Origin: Oxyruncus cristatus
Lineage: Eukaryota > Chordata > Aves > Passeriformes > Cotingidae
Assembly (NCBI GenBank): GCA_013399855.1
Contig: VXAY01000115.1
Span: forward strand, 786,799 to 850,798
DNA: 64,000 nt
Direction: 5' to 3'
The translations under genes and the position numbers were made by a program. The notes below the pieces were generated by a model, which was not told where the DNA came from, ran no database searches, and saw only the letters and a program-made list of their open reading frames with translations. Position 1 is the stretch's first letter; each line of letters starts with the position of its first letter. This document shows, piece by piece, positions 52,489 to 64,000 of the stretch.

Positions 52489-53485
52489 AGACAGGGCATG
52501 TTTCAAGCTTAAGGGTAATTATCAGGGAAAATTCACAAAAAGCAAGTTATACTCTGAAAGGTACTGCCACACATTCCACTTGTGTCCCTCACAGATCCAT
52601 CCCACCACTTGTGATTTAAAAGTCCTATCTCCTTGTTTTCCCAAAAACCAGGGGAGCCTCGCCAGTGGGCTGCCTGGGGAGTCAGAAGGAGGACTCTTCA
52701 TTCTAACCCCACTGACCTACCTGCTGTAAGAGTTCATTCCACTCCAAAATGATCCTGTTACCATAATGTGGCTGCACTACAGTGTTGTACGGTGTGTAAC
52801 CCACTTAACAGGAACATCTGTTGATCTGGAAACACAGCTCTGTTCTCCCAAAGCCAACAGGGCGACGCAAATAAAAATAACTTCACAAATTATAACGGTA
52901 TGAAAAATAATTGTGCCTGGGCAGCAAGTGCTTACAACAGGAAAACTGACTTGTTTGCCACTGCGTTGGAAGCTGTAAACCAGCGTGACCCAGATCTCAT
53001 CCACTGTAAATCCTTCCAGTTGCAACCTAAATGCTGCACATAATCAGCTCTGCTTAAGCATCCTTGTTACGTGTAAAAGTGTCCCCACACTTCAGGGCAG
53101 CAGCAGGTCACACGGGTTCACATTTGAATGGGCCTGATCTACCTTGAACTCAAAAGTTTACAAGTCCACAGTGATCAAAACAAAGGCTCGAGTAATCACC
53201 ACTTACACAAATAGTATTGTATGTGGATCTGCACATGTAACAGCCTGATCCCCCCAAAAAATTCATCTTCTAAAATTAAACGTGACCCACAAAATAAATT
53301 GCTTTTCACAGCTTGTTTCAGTTTGCAAAGTACAGAGGAAGAAAAGTCTGACCAAGCCATGCACCTTTATATAACACATGAAAATATATGATATACTACA
53401 TATAGCTATATATTATATACATGGTACCTGAATGGTATTTCTATCACGGACATACCATGAGGACTAATGATGTGGTTTGATTTCA

Positions 53486-53516
53486 CCCCCCCCCCCCCCC
53501 CCCCCCNNNNNNNNNN
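53486..53516 (+). other. C homopolymer running into an assembly gap
   Basis: Twenty-one C bases are followed by ten N bases. The gap probably replaces a G/C-rich simple repeat that could not be sequenced through, so its true length is unknown. Confidence 0.98.
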
Positions 53517-54059
53517 CCACCTGTGAGTAGGCTCAGAGCCTGAACGTTTAAAGCCACAATAGTGGATATCAAAAATAAGCAGTCATAATAAAGATCCTAA
53601 CCACACAGCTTCTAAAATACATAAAGTATCAACACACATTAGCCTAGTTTACCTGCTATGAAGTAAATAATGTCATTTCCTTTCTCTTTTACTGTTTGTT
53701 GTAATAAAAACAAAGAGTTAGATAATGCTTTGCTTCATGGAATACCTACAGCAAAGGTATTTTATTATGTCTTTCAAGCACATCTTCCTGCTGCTTACAA
53801 CAACAGAAGACCTGTCTGCTACTCCTTTATAAAAACAAAGGATAAAGTTTTATATTAAGGATTCTTAAAGAGCTCTCGGAGACTATGTTTAGATACTCCC
53901 CAAATTAGTAACCACGTTAAACACATTAACATGTTAAACCCTTTTTTCTAAGCTGGATGTTTTTCACTGTTTCCTCGCCAAGAGGAAGAGATTCCTTTAC
54001 TTTTGGATTCCCTCCCTCCAGCCAAATAACTTCAGTGGTGTCAGTGCCTGGCCAGACCA

Positions 54060-54590
54060 ATCCAGGAATAGCACTGCCTATGGAGTGCTGAATTCCACAG
54101 GCACAGCCAAACAGTGCTTTTAGTCGAGCTTTATTTGGCAAGGACAGCAAGAGGACGTAAGAAATTTGCTAGAGAGAGAACCCCAAGGACGAGAGCTTTG
54201 TGCTCCCCCGGGCACCCTCGGCAGAGGTGTCTCGGTGCCTTTGGGGGACCCCCCGGGGCAACGGCGGGCGCTCAGGACCCTGGAGAGCGCCCGGAACCCT
54301 GGAGAGCTCCCGGGGCGGGGGATGCACCGGGCGGGCAGGGAATGCCACGAGTGCAAAACCGAGGAGCCGGGACACGTCCTGCTGCCCCTCCGCACCCGCT
54401 GAAAAGGCAAGTTCCAAATTCCAGGCAAGCCGGAGCTGCTTCCTATGGCAAACGCTTGTTTGTGTTGGAAACATGGAGGGAAGTGAAGCACTGTCAGTGC
54501 TGTGTTTCCCAGCAGGAGTGCCCGGGGAACGGATGGCAAACGATCCCCCTCTCCTGGTCAAGTAATGCCAAGGCAGCCATCAATTCACAT
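54060..54590 (-). mobile_element. Possible solo LTR
   Basis: On the minus strand a GC-rich stretch (54180-54400) is followed by CTTGCCAAATAAAGCTCG (AATAAA signal, about 54125-54140) and then a T/G-rich tail, an arrangement like U3-R-U5 of an avian retroviral LTR. A minus-strand CR1 element abuts it. I could not define both TG...CA ends or a target duplication, and no gag or pol sequence is nearby, so a GC-rich regulatory block is an equally possible reading. Confidence 0.25.
54277..54314 (+). repeat. Two tandem 19-bp units
   Basis: The units accctggagagcgcccgga (54277-54295) and accctggagagctcccggg (54296-54314) are adjacent and differ at two positions. They lie within the GC-rich part of the possible LTR, where short duplicated enhancer-like units are common. 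Confidence 0.8.
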
Positions 54591-54592
54591 TT

Positions 54593-55160
54593 CATAGAAT
54601 CACAGAATGGTTTGGGTTGGAAAGACCTTAAAAACTCACCCGGTCCCCACCCCGTGCCATGGGCAGGGACACCTCCCACTATCCCAGGGTGCTCCAAGCC
54701 CCGTCCAACCTGGCCTTGGACACTTCCAGGGGTGGGGCAACCACAGCTTCTCTGGGCAACCTGTGCCAGGGCCTCCCCACCCTCACAGGGAATCATTTCT
54801 TCCTATTATCTAGTCCAAACCTACCCTTTTGTCAGTTTAAGGCCATTAACCCTTGTTCTAGCCCTACATGCCTGTGTCCAAAGTCCCTCTCTGGCTCTCT
54901 TGGAGCCCCTATAGGCAGTGGAAGGGGCTCTAAGGTTTCCCTGAAGCCTTCCCTTCTCTAGACTGAACAATCCCAACTTTCTGAATCCACAGCAGAGGTG
55001 CTCCACTCCCTGAACATCTTCATGTTCCTACTCCAACAGGACACTCCATGTCCTTCCTGTGCTGGGATCCTCAGAGTAGTGCTCCAGGTGGGGTCTCACA
55101 GAGAGGAGTAGAGGGAGAGAATCACCTGCCCTGACCTGCTGGCCACACTTCTGATACAGT
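54593..55160 (-). mobile_element. CR1 LINE fragment, about 570 nt
   Basis: This is the longest repeat of the window. Read on the plus strand it begins catagaatcacagaatggtt and tgggttggaaagacctta, the complement of the CR1 3' end. It continues through ggcaacctgtgccagggcct, ggacactccatgtccttcct and ctgacctgctggccacac. It is truncated 5' of the 3' untranslated region and upstream part. Long open frames crossing it are artefacts. Confidence 0.95.
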
Positions 55161-57522
55161 TAAAGCATCAAACCAGCCCGAGCACAAAGTTTTGGGGTGG
55201 CTAAAACACAGCCCTGCTCTAGGATAAGAAGAACAAAATGTATATCCCTGTATATCAACATCACTGTGAAATCCCTGGTGGCCCAAGGACACAGACTGCC
55301 AAGGAATTTCTACAGGAAGCACCCGAGAAGATCCAAACACCCCTGAGGCAGCAGAAATAAAGAAACAGCCTCCTTATGTGACAGACAAAAGCCAAAAAGC
55401 CAGGTCTGAACACCAAACCCAGCAACAGGCCTTGGGCCTCTGACCAGGGTATAGGGGCACTGCCCGAGGGGCCCCCTTCCCTCATGAGCTTTGGGTGCTC
55501 TTGGATTAATTGTCTACATTCCTCGCTAAGCATCTGCCAGGTGACCTTTTAAAAGCATTTCATAATCTATTACAAACACCTTTTCTAAATCATACCAATT
55601 TTAAAAGTCATTTTTGAGTCAGTTAAATACACAGATTCCTCAGAAGTCATGGGGGATGTAGCTTACTGTCCTTTTAGAACTTAAAAAAATAATGTAGGTC
55701 TCACTTTCAAAACACTTGTTGTTTTTTTTTCCCTTGTCTGCCTAAAAGTAATACTGTAGTATAATTTTTATTTGTTAGCTTCCAGACCTGTGTTCATGGA
55801 ACCATATAATGAAAAACTCCTCACAGACACACACAAAGAGGAACATTTGATGCACATCGTTTTCTTTCACTGTGAATTCAGTGGCTAAAAGAGCTTGACC
55901 ATACCAGGAATGAAAGTGAAACAAAGCATTCCCCGGAATCAAGGGATGTGTCTGACACACAGAAAGGCAAAAATTACCATGGATTTGTTCCTGAAGTGCT
56001 TTCAGTGCCCACTAATTCCTGTGGAAGATGAGGATGAAGAATTTGTCTTCTCAAACAACTAACAGGAATGGGTCCCAATTCACAGAACAAAGGCAGTGCT
56101 CTGTCTAAATTAATCACCATTTTCACTTCAAAAGCGCTATGTTTCTAACAGGAATAATTTCTGGAAAACACTTTGTGACTTCTGGGGAGCCTTGGGAATA
56201 AAGACCTTGCAAAGGGGAGCTGTCTGAACCGCTTTCCCAAACAACCTCTCACCATTATGGAGATTTGAAAATGCATTGCAGAGATTTGCAGAGATCATTA
56301 CCTAAAACACATCCTTGCAAAAGCATGCTGTAACCTGACATGCCTGCTGTAACTGGGAGCCTTGCTGAAACCCAGCTGAGCTCATAACGATGCCCCTTGA
56401 CTGTCACTACATACTTAGGGATTTAACATTTCACCCAGACAGCAGCGTTAAAAGAGATGAATAAAGACCATGGCAATTTACCCCTTTCCTCACCCTTAAC
56501 TCTGGAGGTCACCAGTGGGCTGCCCCCGCTTGGAAATCAGACTGATTGTGGTCAAGGTGGCAGTGAACCGGGGTGGGAAAGGACTAAAAGTATTGCTGCA
56601 CAAATCTAAGCAAAGCTGGCCCTCAGCTGCCAGAACAGCTCAAATTCGAGCTGGACATCTCAGTTGGTACATCTGAAGCAAAAGGGCAGATGATTCATTC
56701 CCAGGGGTTAAGGCCGTCCTCTGCACTGGGAAGGGATAAAGGCAGTAAATAGAGACTTAATATTAAAAAGGAAGGCAAAAAGAACTGCAAATGTCTCGGT
56801 CTACACCAAAGACGTGCTTCATCCCAGGCTTTCCCTCAATTTATCACCCGTAAGCCCTTGCAAAGAGCAAAACAAGCTTGTATCTCCACAACAGCCAGCA
56901 CTGGATTACAGGGAGTGTTTTAATTCCGCTCTGCCCGGTTCATGCTCCTGGAGCACCTGTGAGGAGCATGTGGAACAGAGGTAATCCTTCCTCCTGCTCA
57001 CAGAGCTGCCAGCCTGAGACCTCCTTTCAAGACAGAGAATTCCTTTTAAGACACACAGGATCCTCTGACAGCACTAACAATTACACAGGATGAGGTTCAC
57101 AGCAGGAGTTAACTAGCCGGTGTGGAAGAGGCAGAGGCTGGACTTTCCAGCGAGGGATAATGAAGACAAACACTTTAGCACATCACTGGGGACGTGAGAA
57201 ACCTAGATCTAAAATCCCAGGTGTCCTTTCACCTCAGTGAATGAATGGTCCAATTAAAACACTATTATTTATGTAAAGTAGAACAACTCCAAAAAAAGGA
57301 GGAACAGACTAGTCCAGCACTAATATATTCATTTGGGACTTCAGACAGCTCTCCGAATCCAAAACCTCCAAGTAAGGCCTTAACCACCACTCTTTTGGCA
57401 GAGATTTGGAATGGAGCAGGCTGTCAAAGCACCGAGTCAGCCAACACATCCACATGGCAGAGCACGCTGGCCAGCTGGAGAAGTGGGAAAGGCACTTCAG
57501 CACCTTGTGCCCCACCTTTTAC

Positions 57523-57636
57523 CTGGGTTAATTTGTAGCCTCGCGCTCTCTTGCTTCCCTGGTCTGTGCTGGTGCTGGTTTGAAGGTCACTGCGTTGTCC
57601 ACCATTCCATAACACACAGACATCCTGAGACATCAC
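57523..57636 (-). other. Weak candidate first exon, 38 codons
   Basis: A 38-codon open segment starts MMSQDVCVLWNGGQRSDLQT, ends GSKRARGYKLTQ and runs in phase 0 into CAG|gtaaaa. The start has G at -3. The donor is only moderate and the surrounding frame is open in more than one strand, so a chance origin is likely. It is listed because it fulfils the same phase rule as the other first-exon candidates. Confidence 0.15.
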
Positions 57637-59733
57637 CTTTTCCGTACTGAAGAAACACTTGCAAACTTTTCAAAAGTCCTAAACAGAACAACGGATTCAC
57701 TTCTCCATAACTGCAACCAGCCAGCAAACAGGATCCACCAGTCCCTTCCACTCCTTTGGGTGTCAGTTCTTTTCTTTGAGGACACAAGATGGACAACAGA
57801 GGGCTTTCTAAATGAAAATCAGTCTTTAATTCAACATCTGAAGAGAGGGAAGGAGTAGCAGAGAGGAACTGTTACGTACTGCCTATAACAACATCCCTCT
57901 ACAAGGATAAAGGAGCAAGGCTGAGCCTGGGAAGAGGGAAGAACAGTCTGCTTAATGCTGTCTTTTTATTTCCCACTAATAAATCCATTCTTTTCCCCCA
58001 GGCAGAGTGTGTTGCCAACGCTGGTGCCACAGGGTGGCACTGCAGCCCCGGCTGTCCCCAGCAGCCTCAGATCTCCATGCTGGCACAGTCTAAGGAAAAG
58101 CAGGGACTTGATCAAGAGGTGCCAACATTTCAGACTGCCTTGAACTGCACTCATAGGTTTTGATACAGTTAACACTGTTTAGTAGCTCAATATAATTTAC
58201 GTGAACAAAACGTTTTCCACTGGGCAACTGGTTTTTACTGCTTGAAATAAACAGTAAACCCGTTTCCCACTAATCTAAAACCTCTCTTGGAGAAGGTCCC
58301 CTCCAGACTGCCTGCTCCAGGGCAATGAAATGACAGTTTTGCTGGCCTGAAGCTCTGCTGCAACTGCTCTGATCCCATCCCTCTCCTACCATAACCCTGG
58401 CAGACAGGTGCTCCCAGCAAAGGCTCTCTGCTCCCTTTCTCCCACTGTGGAAGAAGCACGGTGCCTCCTGATTTTTAGCACCACAATACCTTCCCCATTT
58501 CTCCAAATCTGTTACTGTGTCATGGCTTAACACACTGAGGAGGTTACCTCATGCAATCTAAGGTGTACCTGCACACAACACTCAGTTTTCCCAGGAGAGA
58601 GAACAGCACGTGGTTTCTTGCCCTCCATCAGCAGAGATACACTGGGGATTTAATGCTCCCTTTCAACACACAGGAAGGGCAAATCTTCCACTTTCAAAAG
58701 CAAAACGTATTCCTTTTAGCCATCAACACAGGTGCCTGGGAGAATGGTGTTTTCCACAAGCTCATCAGCCCCCAGAGGCAGAAAGAAAAGCATGCCTGGT
58801 GAGGACAGAGAAGTAACCTTTGCAAAGTCTCCTGCTGGCTTGTGCTCTGCATGATCTCAGACGAGCTGCTGCTGTGCAGTCATGTGCAAGGGGGCTGTTT
58901 CTGAATTAATCACGCATCAAACTGCATGTGTGTGCAGGAATAGTTGCTTCAGCTGCTGTTTTGTCCAGGAGAGCACAAAAAAAACCCCTGATTATTGCTG
59001 TTTTGCCCTTTAAGTTTTTTCTCGCCGATTCATTTACTGGGGCTGTTTTAACCCGTTCCTGTGCTGGGAAAAGGAATTTCTGCGGCAAAAAAAAAATACG
59101 CTTGGCAGGATTCTACGTGAGGTCTCACCTCCTACAGCATCTTAAACTGAGAGGCATGTACTTAACCTTGTACTACACAGAAGTGTAACCAAGGTGAGAC
59201 GTGCGGGGGAAGCTGCAGTTGGCAGCCTGGGAGAAGAGTGAGGGGGCTGTGGAAGAAAACGGTATCAGACAGGAAAGGATGCTAAACCCTTTTCATTTCT
59301 AGGAGGGTAAAGAGGCGCATCTACAGCCATTTTCATTCTTTCCATCATTACAAGCTCAAACAAGGAAATTAACCCCCAAGATCTGGGAGCTGAATGCTGA
59401 GCGTTCACTGAGGGAAAAAATGAGAGCGACGAGGTTCCCACTTAAAACCTAAAAAACTCCTAATTGAGACCGTAATCTTTATTCAACCCCATTACACACG
59501 TGTACCGTGTGATAGTCTGCAATTAAGGATCACATACTATATATATATTCATGAGACCTCTGCCCCCCTTCAGTGAGCAGGCCCAGGCAGCACACACCTA
59601 ACAAATAGAGCTCTGAGCGCTTATCTTCTCCTTCATGCTTAATGGGTGGCAGAAGGACTTTCATTCTGCACCATAAACCTGATTTCTGAAGATCAAATTA
59701 TTAATTCCCTCACAGGCCTTTCTGTAGTTCTGT

Positions 59734-59753
59734 TAAATATATATATATATATC
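59734..59753 (+). repeat. (TA)n microsatellite
   Basis: A short pure TA dinucleotide run. Confidence 0.95.
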
Positions 59754-60869
59754 TGTAAGAAGTACTAGTTCATTTATTTTCAAGAACAGCTTTGTGACAT
59801 GAAAGGGACGTAATCTTCAGTTTACAAGGCCAACGGAATCCTCTCATTTTGGTTGCGCCAACCAGGAACACTTTGAATCTTATTTTTCAGGATTTATATG
59901 CGACATGTAATATTTGTATTTCAAAAGTGGCATTTCTATTGGCTTCATCTGCTATAAGGGTGCTCAGCATTTGTACAGCTAGACCAGGAATCACGAGCCA
60001 ACCTGTCAAATGAGGGAACACGTAACTGTTGGTTGTCCTTGAAAATCTGAGCTTTCCCACGTGAGCAGCACCACGTAGGAACTTTGAAGGAGAACAAAGT
60101 CAGAGCCCACGTCTCCAGGGCGAGGCTCCGTTTCCTAAATGGCCAGCTCTGCTCCCTTTCCCATGATCCCACATCATAGACATCCCATTTCCAACACGGC
60201 CCAAACAAGAACGCCTCCCTCCCCTGACTGTTCAAGTCAGATGTGTAAGAGGCAAATATATCATGGAAAAATAGAGCACAGCTCCATCACCAGAGTGATG
60301 CATGGGAGAACACACACCTTATTTCTGGCACTTCCTAATCTTTACGCATAACTGTCCTCAGACCTGTTCCTGGGAATGTCTGGACGCTCAGAAACACTCA
60401 CACCTGACACACAAAGTGTCAGGCTACTGTGTCACCAGCAGTGTCACCGTTTGTACCTGCACACAAGCTGTACCCCAAGCACTGCTGAAACACAGAATGG
60501 GATGAGACAGCTGAAAAAAAAACATATGGAAAGGGAATAACCTCCCATCAGCAAGCATTGTACATAATGCCAGCTTGTGGCCTGCCTTCCAAACAAGCCC
60601 CTGGACCACAGGGTCATCTGTTGATATCTCCTTACTCGTTTTGGCAGCCAGTCTCATCTTCCCTCTTCCACCATGCCTTATCCTTGCCACGCAGCAGTAT
60701 TTCCCCATGCCCCTTCTCCTTCCAGAGAGACCCTGTCCTGTCCTCCCCATCAGATTTTTGTCGGATCCACCTCCAGGCAGCACTCGGTATTCTGCAGAAA
60801 AATCAGAAGGCTCGGCGGCAAGCCTGCTTAGGCTCATCCCTCCTGAATTCCAACACCTTCCCTCCTGCC

Positions 60870-61170
60870 GGTAGCAGGTCCCGGGGAGGGCACCCGTTGT
60901 TGACCCGTCTGCCACGATGCAAACACACCGGGAAAAGGCGGGAGCACGTGAGCCAAGGACACGGCTCCCTCGCTGCGGTCGATCCCAGCAGATGGGGTCA
61001 GCAGAGATCCCAGTGCCGGCTGCCGTGCGCATTCCCTGCCCCTGGTCCCACAGCATCATTAACGGCGGAGAGCGAGCATCGGATCGTTAGCGCGGAGAGC
61101 CCCGGTCCCCATGGCAACGGAGCCTGCGATTCCGCACGGGCGGGGCAGAAAACATCCCCGCACGGCCTGT
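60870..61170. promoter_or_regulatory. CpG-rich block with RFX X-box-like palindrome
   Basis: GC- and CpG-rich sequence contains GTCCCCATGGCAAC (61105-61118), one or two bases from the palindromic X-box GTTGCCATGGCAAC bound by RFX factors. CpG-containing stretches such as cgcacgggcggggc and cggcggagagcgagc flank it. It lies about 15 kb upstream of the MAHAAA exon and may be a further promoter or enhancer. Both strands are open over about 210 codons here, which is a base-composition effect. Confidence 0.4.
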
Positions 61171-63496
61171 GGATTGACACGGGATGAGCCAGTGAGCTCT
61201 GCAGCATTCCCAGACTCAAAGGACCTGGATAATAAACGCTTTGCTACATCAACGTGCCACACTCCTGCAAATTTTGCAAATGTGCCTCTCGCAGCAAACG
61301 CTGGCGAGGGATGAGCAATAAACACGGTAAGGAGTCAAGGAGGGACCGTGGTCCAGAAGCTGCAGAGGGAGCAGACACTTGCAGGGTGTTTCTGGCTCAT
61401 CTGCTGGTTTTCTATTTTTCTCCAGGCAAAACATACTGAAATTCTCTAAAAATGTGTAGAATGCTGCATTCTCTGTGGTTCTGCCAACCACCCTGGTGAC
61501 TTCAGCAGATAAACACATCTACAAAAGTAAGAAACCTCTGACAGCAGATGTGTGATTATATGAATGCACATGGACAAAAATGGAAACCCAAAGTTCCACA
61601 CGCCTACCACCATGCAGATTATTTTTTTTTTTTAGCACAAGCCTTCACTTTTCACCACCCTTTTTTTCCCATACTCCCCAAACAGCGTGTTTCCCCTCTT
61701 GTCCTCACCATCCAGGACACTCCAGGACTTGCTGTAACACCTACACAGTTTAATAAACTGGCTACATTTCTTCTCTCCCTTTGCTTTGCCGACTCTCTCA
61801 TAAATACCTGAGTTTCCACGTAACTGCACTACTGATATACCATAAAACAAATTGCTTATTTGATACTCAGTAACAACACTTCCCCCCCCCCACAAAAGCC
61901 AGGCAATTCCCAGAAAACTTCCCGTATAAATATACACTGATTTAATATGCTGTTGCAGTCTGGATTTTCTTGCCTTAAATAACATGTAAATTATTTTGTT
62001 TCTTTACCTACGGAAGTTTTTGTCTCTCTATACCCACACAGACATCTGTGTATATATATTTACTTAAAGCCTTGGCTAAACAATCACTGACTAGAATAAA
62101 AGAGGAACAGAAGACTGAAATACCCAGTCCTGCAAAAGTCTCAAGAGCAAGACAGTTGGGGTACAGGACTGCTATAAAGTACAACAGATAAGTCAGCTTA
62201 TTTCTAATTGACCCAGGACTCAATTCATAAGAAAATGAGTTCTTGCAGCTTTACCAGTTGTATTAAACTCTATTTCTACAGAAGCCTGCGGTAACAAGAG
62301 TCTTAAAACGCATTAGTAAATTATAATTAGGGATTTCTTATCTCTTTTACATGCTTACAAATTAAAATCCAACTAAGTCAAAGAAAGGCTTCCATTGACT
62401 TAGGAGGCTTTGGAAATGTCCCTGGAATTTCTACTGATGCTAACAGGAACTGCGTTTGTAAAGGAAAAACGAGAAGCTGACATTTTGCCAAGGAGAAAAA
62501 CCACGAACAACGCGAGGGGAAGTGCCGGTGAACGTCGTTCCGCGTACCAGGAGAGCAGGTGGCAGGAAGACAGCTTCGCCTCACAGCAGAGAGGGAGGAG
62601 AAACCCCTATTTCACCTGGATTAGGAGCTCACAGAGATCAATCCCAAAGCAGCAGGTCAGGCACTGACTGGGCACAGCCAGTATCACTCATCTGCTATGA
62701 AGAATCTGCCCAGCAGAGTTGGCTAATGGGGAATGTTTCTTAGCACGCACACACACACATCACCTAAGCCTATTTACCTTAAATATTAATGCAAGGACTC
62801 CTACACACACTCTGGTGACCTCAGCATTAGCGTCTCGTGGCTTCATTCTTCGGGGTAAAAAGAGCAAGACTTATATTTGGCAAATGAAATTCAATTAATC
62901 CTTTTCCCCAAGACAACAATTTTCCCTAACTGTGACAGACTGCATGGCCTAGCATTGTGACAGCTAGTTAGGCTCTAGCAACAGTGCCAGTGCTCTGTTT
63001 CTGCAGGATTTCTGTGCATTTCTGCCTTGTGACTGGACATAAGTTATTTAAGTTTTGTATTGGGTTTTGTATTTTTTAAAAAAATCTCAGAAACACACAT
63101 ACACTATTGAGAAATAAACATAATTAAAACCCAACTGCCTGCATCTCCAGCCTCTGTGCATTCTTCTTACCTTATGTTTTTTGAAAGAACCACATAGAAC
63201 CTTGAAATACCTTTTAAAATAATTGTTCTAGACACACCTTATACTCCCAGTAACAGTATGCCACATTAATTTTGTATTGTATCTCTAGCAGCAGGTGTGA
63301 GAACACTTTAGTTAATTCACAAAAAACCCTCATGTACAGGAATATTTTCTAGCAGGATACCGAACTAACAACCCCATGGAGGTGAAGCGTACGTGGGATG
63401 CTCAAAATAAATGTCCCTCTCTCTGGGGACACAATTCACTGCTGGGTCCTGGGCTCTTCTCTCAGTAGCCAACAGCTCTAGAAACTCCTATACAAA

Positions 63497-63570
63497 TCAC
63501 AAAATCATGGAACAGTTTGGGTTGAAAGGGACTTTAAAGGTCATCCAGTCCAATTGCACTGTAATGAGCA
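63497..63570 (-). mobile_element. CR1 LINE 3' end fragment
   Basis: The sequence aatcacaaaatcatggaaca, then gtttgggttgaaagggactt and taaaggtcatccagtccaat, is the complement of a CR1 3' end. Confidence 0.9.
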
Positions 63571-64000
63571 TAATTTACTCTAATGGAAAGTCTGATGGAA
63601 AGATACCTTTAGAACTTGCCTGAACTTCTACTCTGAATTGTGCTCAAATCATTTATTCCATTCAGCAAAAATTAAACATATTGGTTCCCCCATATCAAAA
63701 GTAAATATACGTAAAAAAATGCTAATAATTCATTACAGTAAACAACCTATTGCTGCTTGTTCCAGGCACCAGTAGCCTCTCAAACTGACAACTCTATGTC
63801 CAAGCACAGGCAGAAATAAGCACTTCTCAGTACAGAACCCAAAATAATTGGCTTCCTACCCCTGTCTCCAGTCTGACACTCGCAGTGACTCCAGAAAAGC
63901 AATCTCAGCGTGAGGATTTTGGTGCTTAGGGAGAAGTGAATTGTCTTAGCTTGGGATGGGGATTTGCACCCTGTGAGGCATCAGATCATCAAATCCCTTC

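Larger units (their letters stand above)
46961..64000. other. Region upstream of the MAHAAA exon
   Basis: This 17-kb stretch is upstream of the identified first exon. It may be an intron of longer ANK2 transcripts that start beyond the window. It holds three CR1 pieces, a possible LTR, an N gap, a CpG-rich block with an X-box-like site and a weak exon candidate (57523-57636). I found no other gene. Confidence 0.6.

Noticed and set aside
54114..54914. 266-codon plus-strand open frame
   Set aside because: It crosses the GC-rich LTR-like block and the 3' part of a CR1 element; overlapping frames on both strands are equally long and no domain is visible.
55261..55533. Minus-strand frame starting MLSEECRQLIQEH near the CR1 copy
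   Set aside because: Looked like a transposon protein at first, but I recognise no reverse transcriptase, integrase or gag motif and the frame soon becomes low-complexity.
60424..61187. Overlapping 209- and 211-codon frames on opposite strands
   Set aside because: Mutual shadows in a GC-rich block; no splice context or recognisable family.

Overview
The window looks like vertebrate, most likely avian, nuclear DNA. It holds the 5' part of one large ankyrin gene, read on the minus strand. The protein encoded by its exons matches ankyrin-B (ANK2) best. The bird assignment rests on at least six CR1 LINE pieces, several with the typical 3' end containing TTCCAACC and TGATTCTATG. Short exons separated by very long introns and the near absence of SINE-like sequence also fit a bird. 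I cannot name the species. The raw assembly contains a 10-base N gap next to a C homopolymer (53486-53516) and a single N inside poly-A (46352).

Gene layout, read from high to low coordinates. A first coding exon lies at 45863-45985 and encodes a basic leader starting MAHAAASIKKVRE. It sits just downstream of a CpG-rich region at 46580-46960. After a 29-kb intron come three common exons: 16636-16737, 9631-9729 and 9018-9116. Each encodes about one 33-residue ankyrin repeat, and all are joined in phase 0 with clean GT-AG borders. The gene continues beyond position 1, and more upstream first exons may lie beyond 64000.

Within the 29-kb intron are two further open segments with an ATG in good context, a strong GT donor and phase 0, so either could splice directly to the first common exon. 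The one at 27174-27308 encodes 45 residues starting MGNAPICQAC and abuts a CpG-rich block. The one at 36450-36533 encodes 28 residues starting MNVRKTEDL and has an in-frame stop three codons before the ATG. If real, they would give ankyrin-B isoforms with different N-termini, one of them with cysteines near the start. A TATA-like box plus consensus donor at 20299-20400 could be a non-coding first exon, and a weaker coding candidate lies at 57523-57636.

Everything else is intronic or upstream DNA: CR1 fragments, one possible solo LTR, poly-A and microsatellite tracts, and a few GC-rich blocks, one of which carries an RFX X-box-like palindrome. I saw no bacterial operon, CRISPR array, tRNA or rRNA gene, and no second protein-coding gene that I can defend. 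The longer open frames (up to 266 codons) lie in GC-rich or repeat DNA and look like chance.
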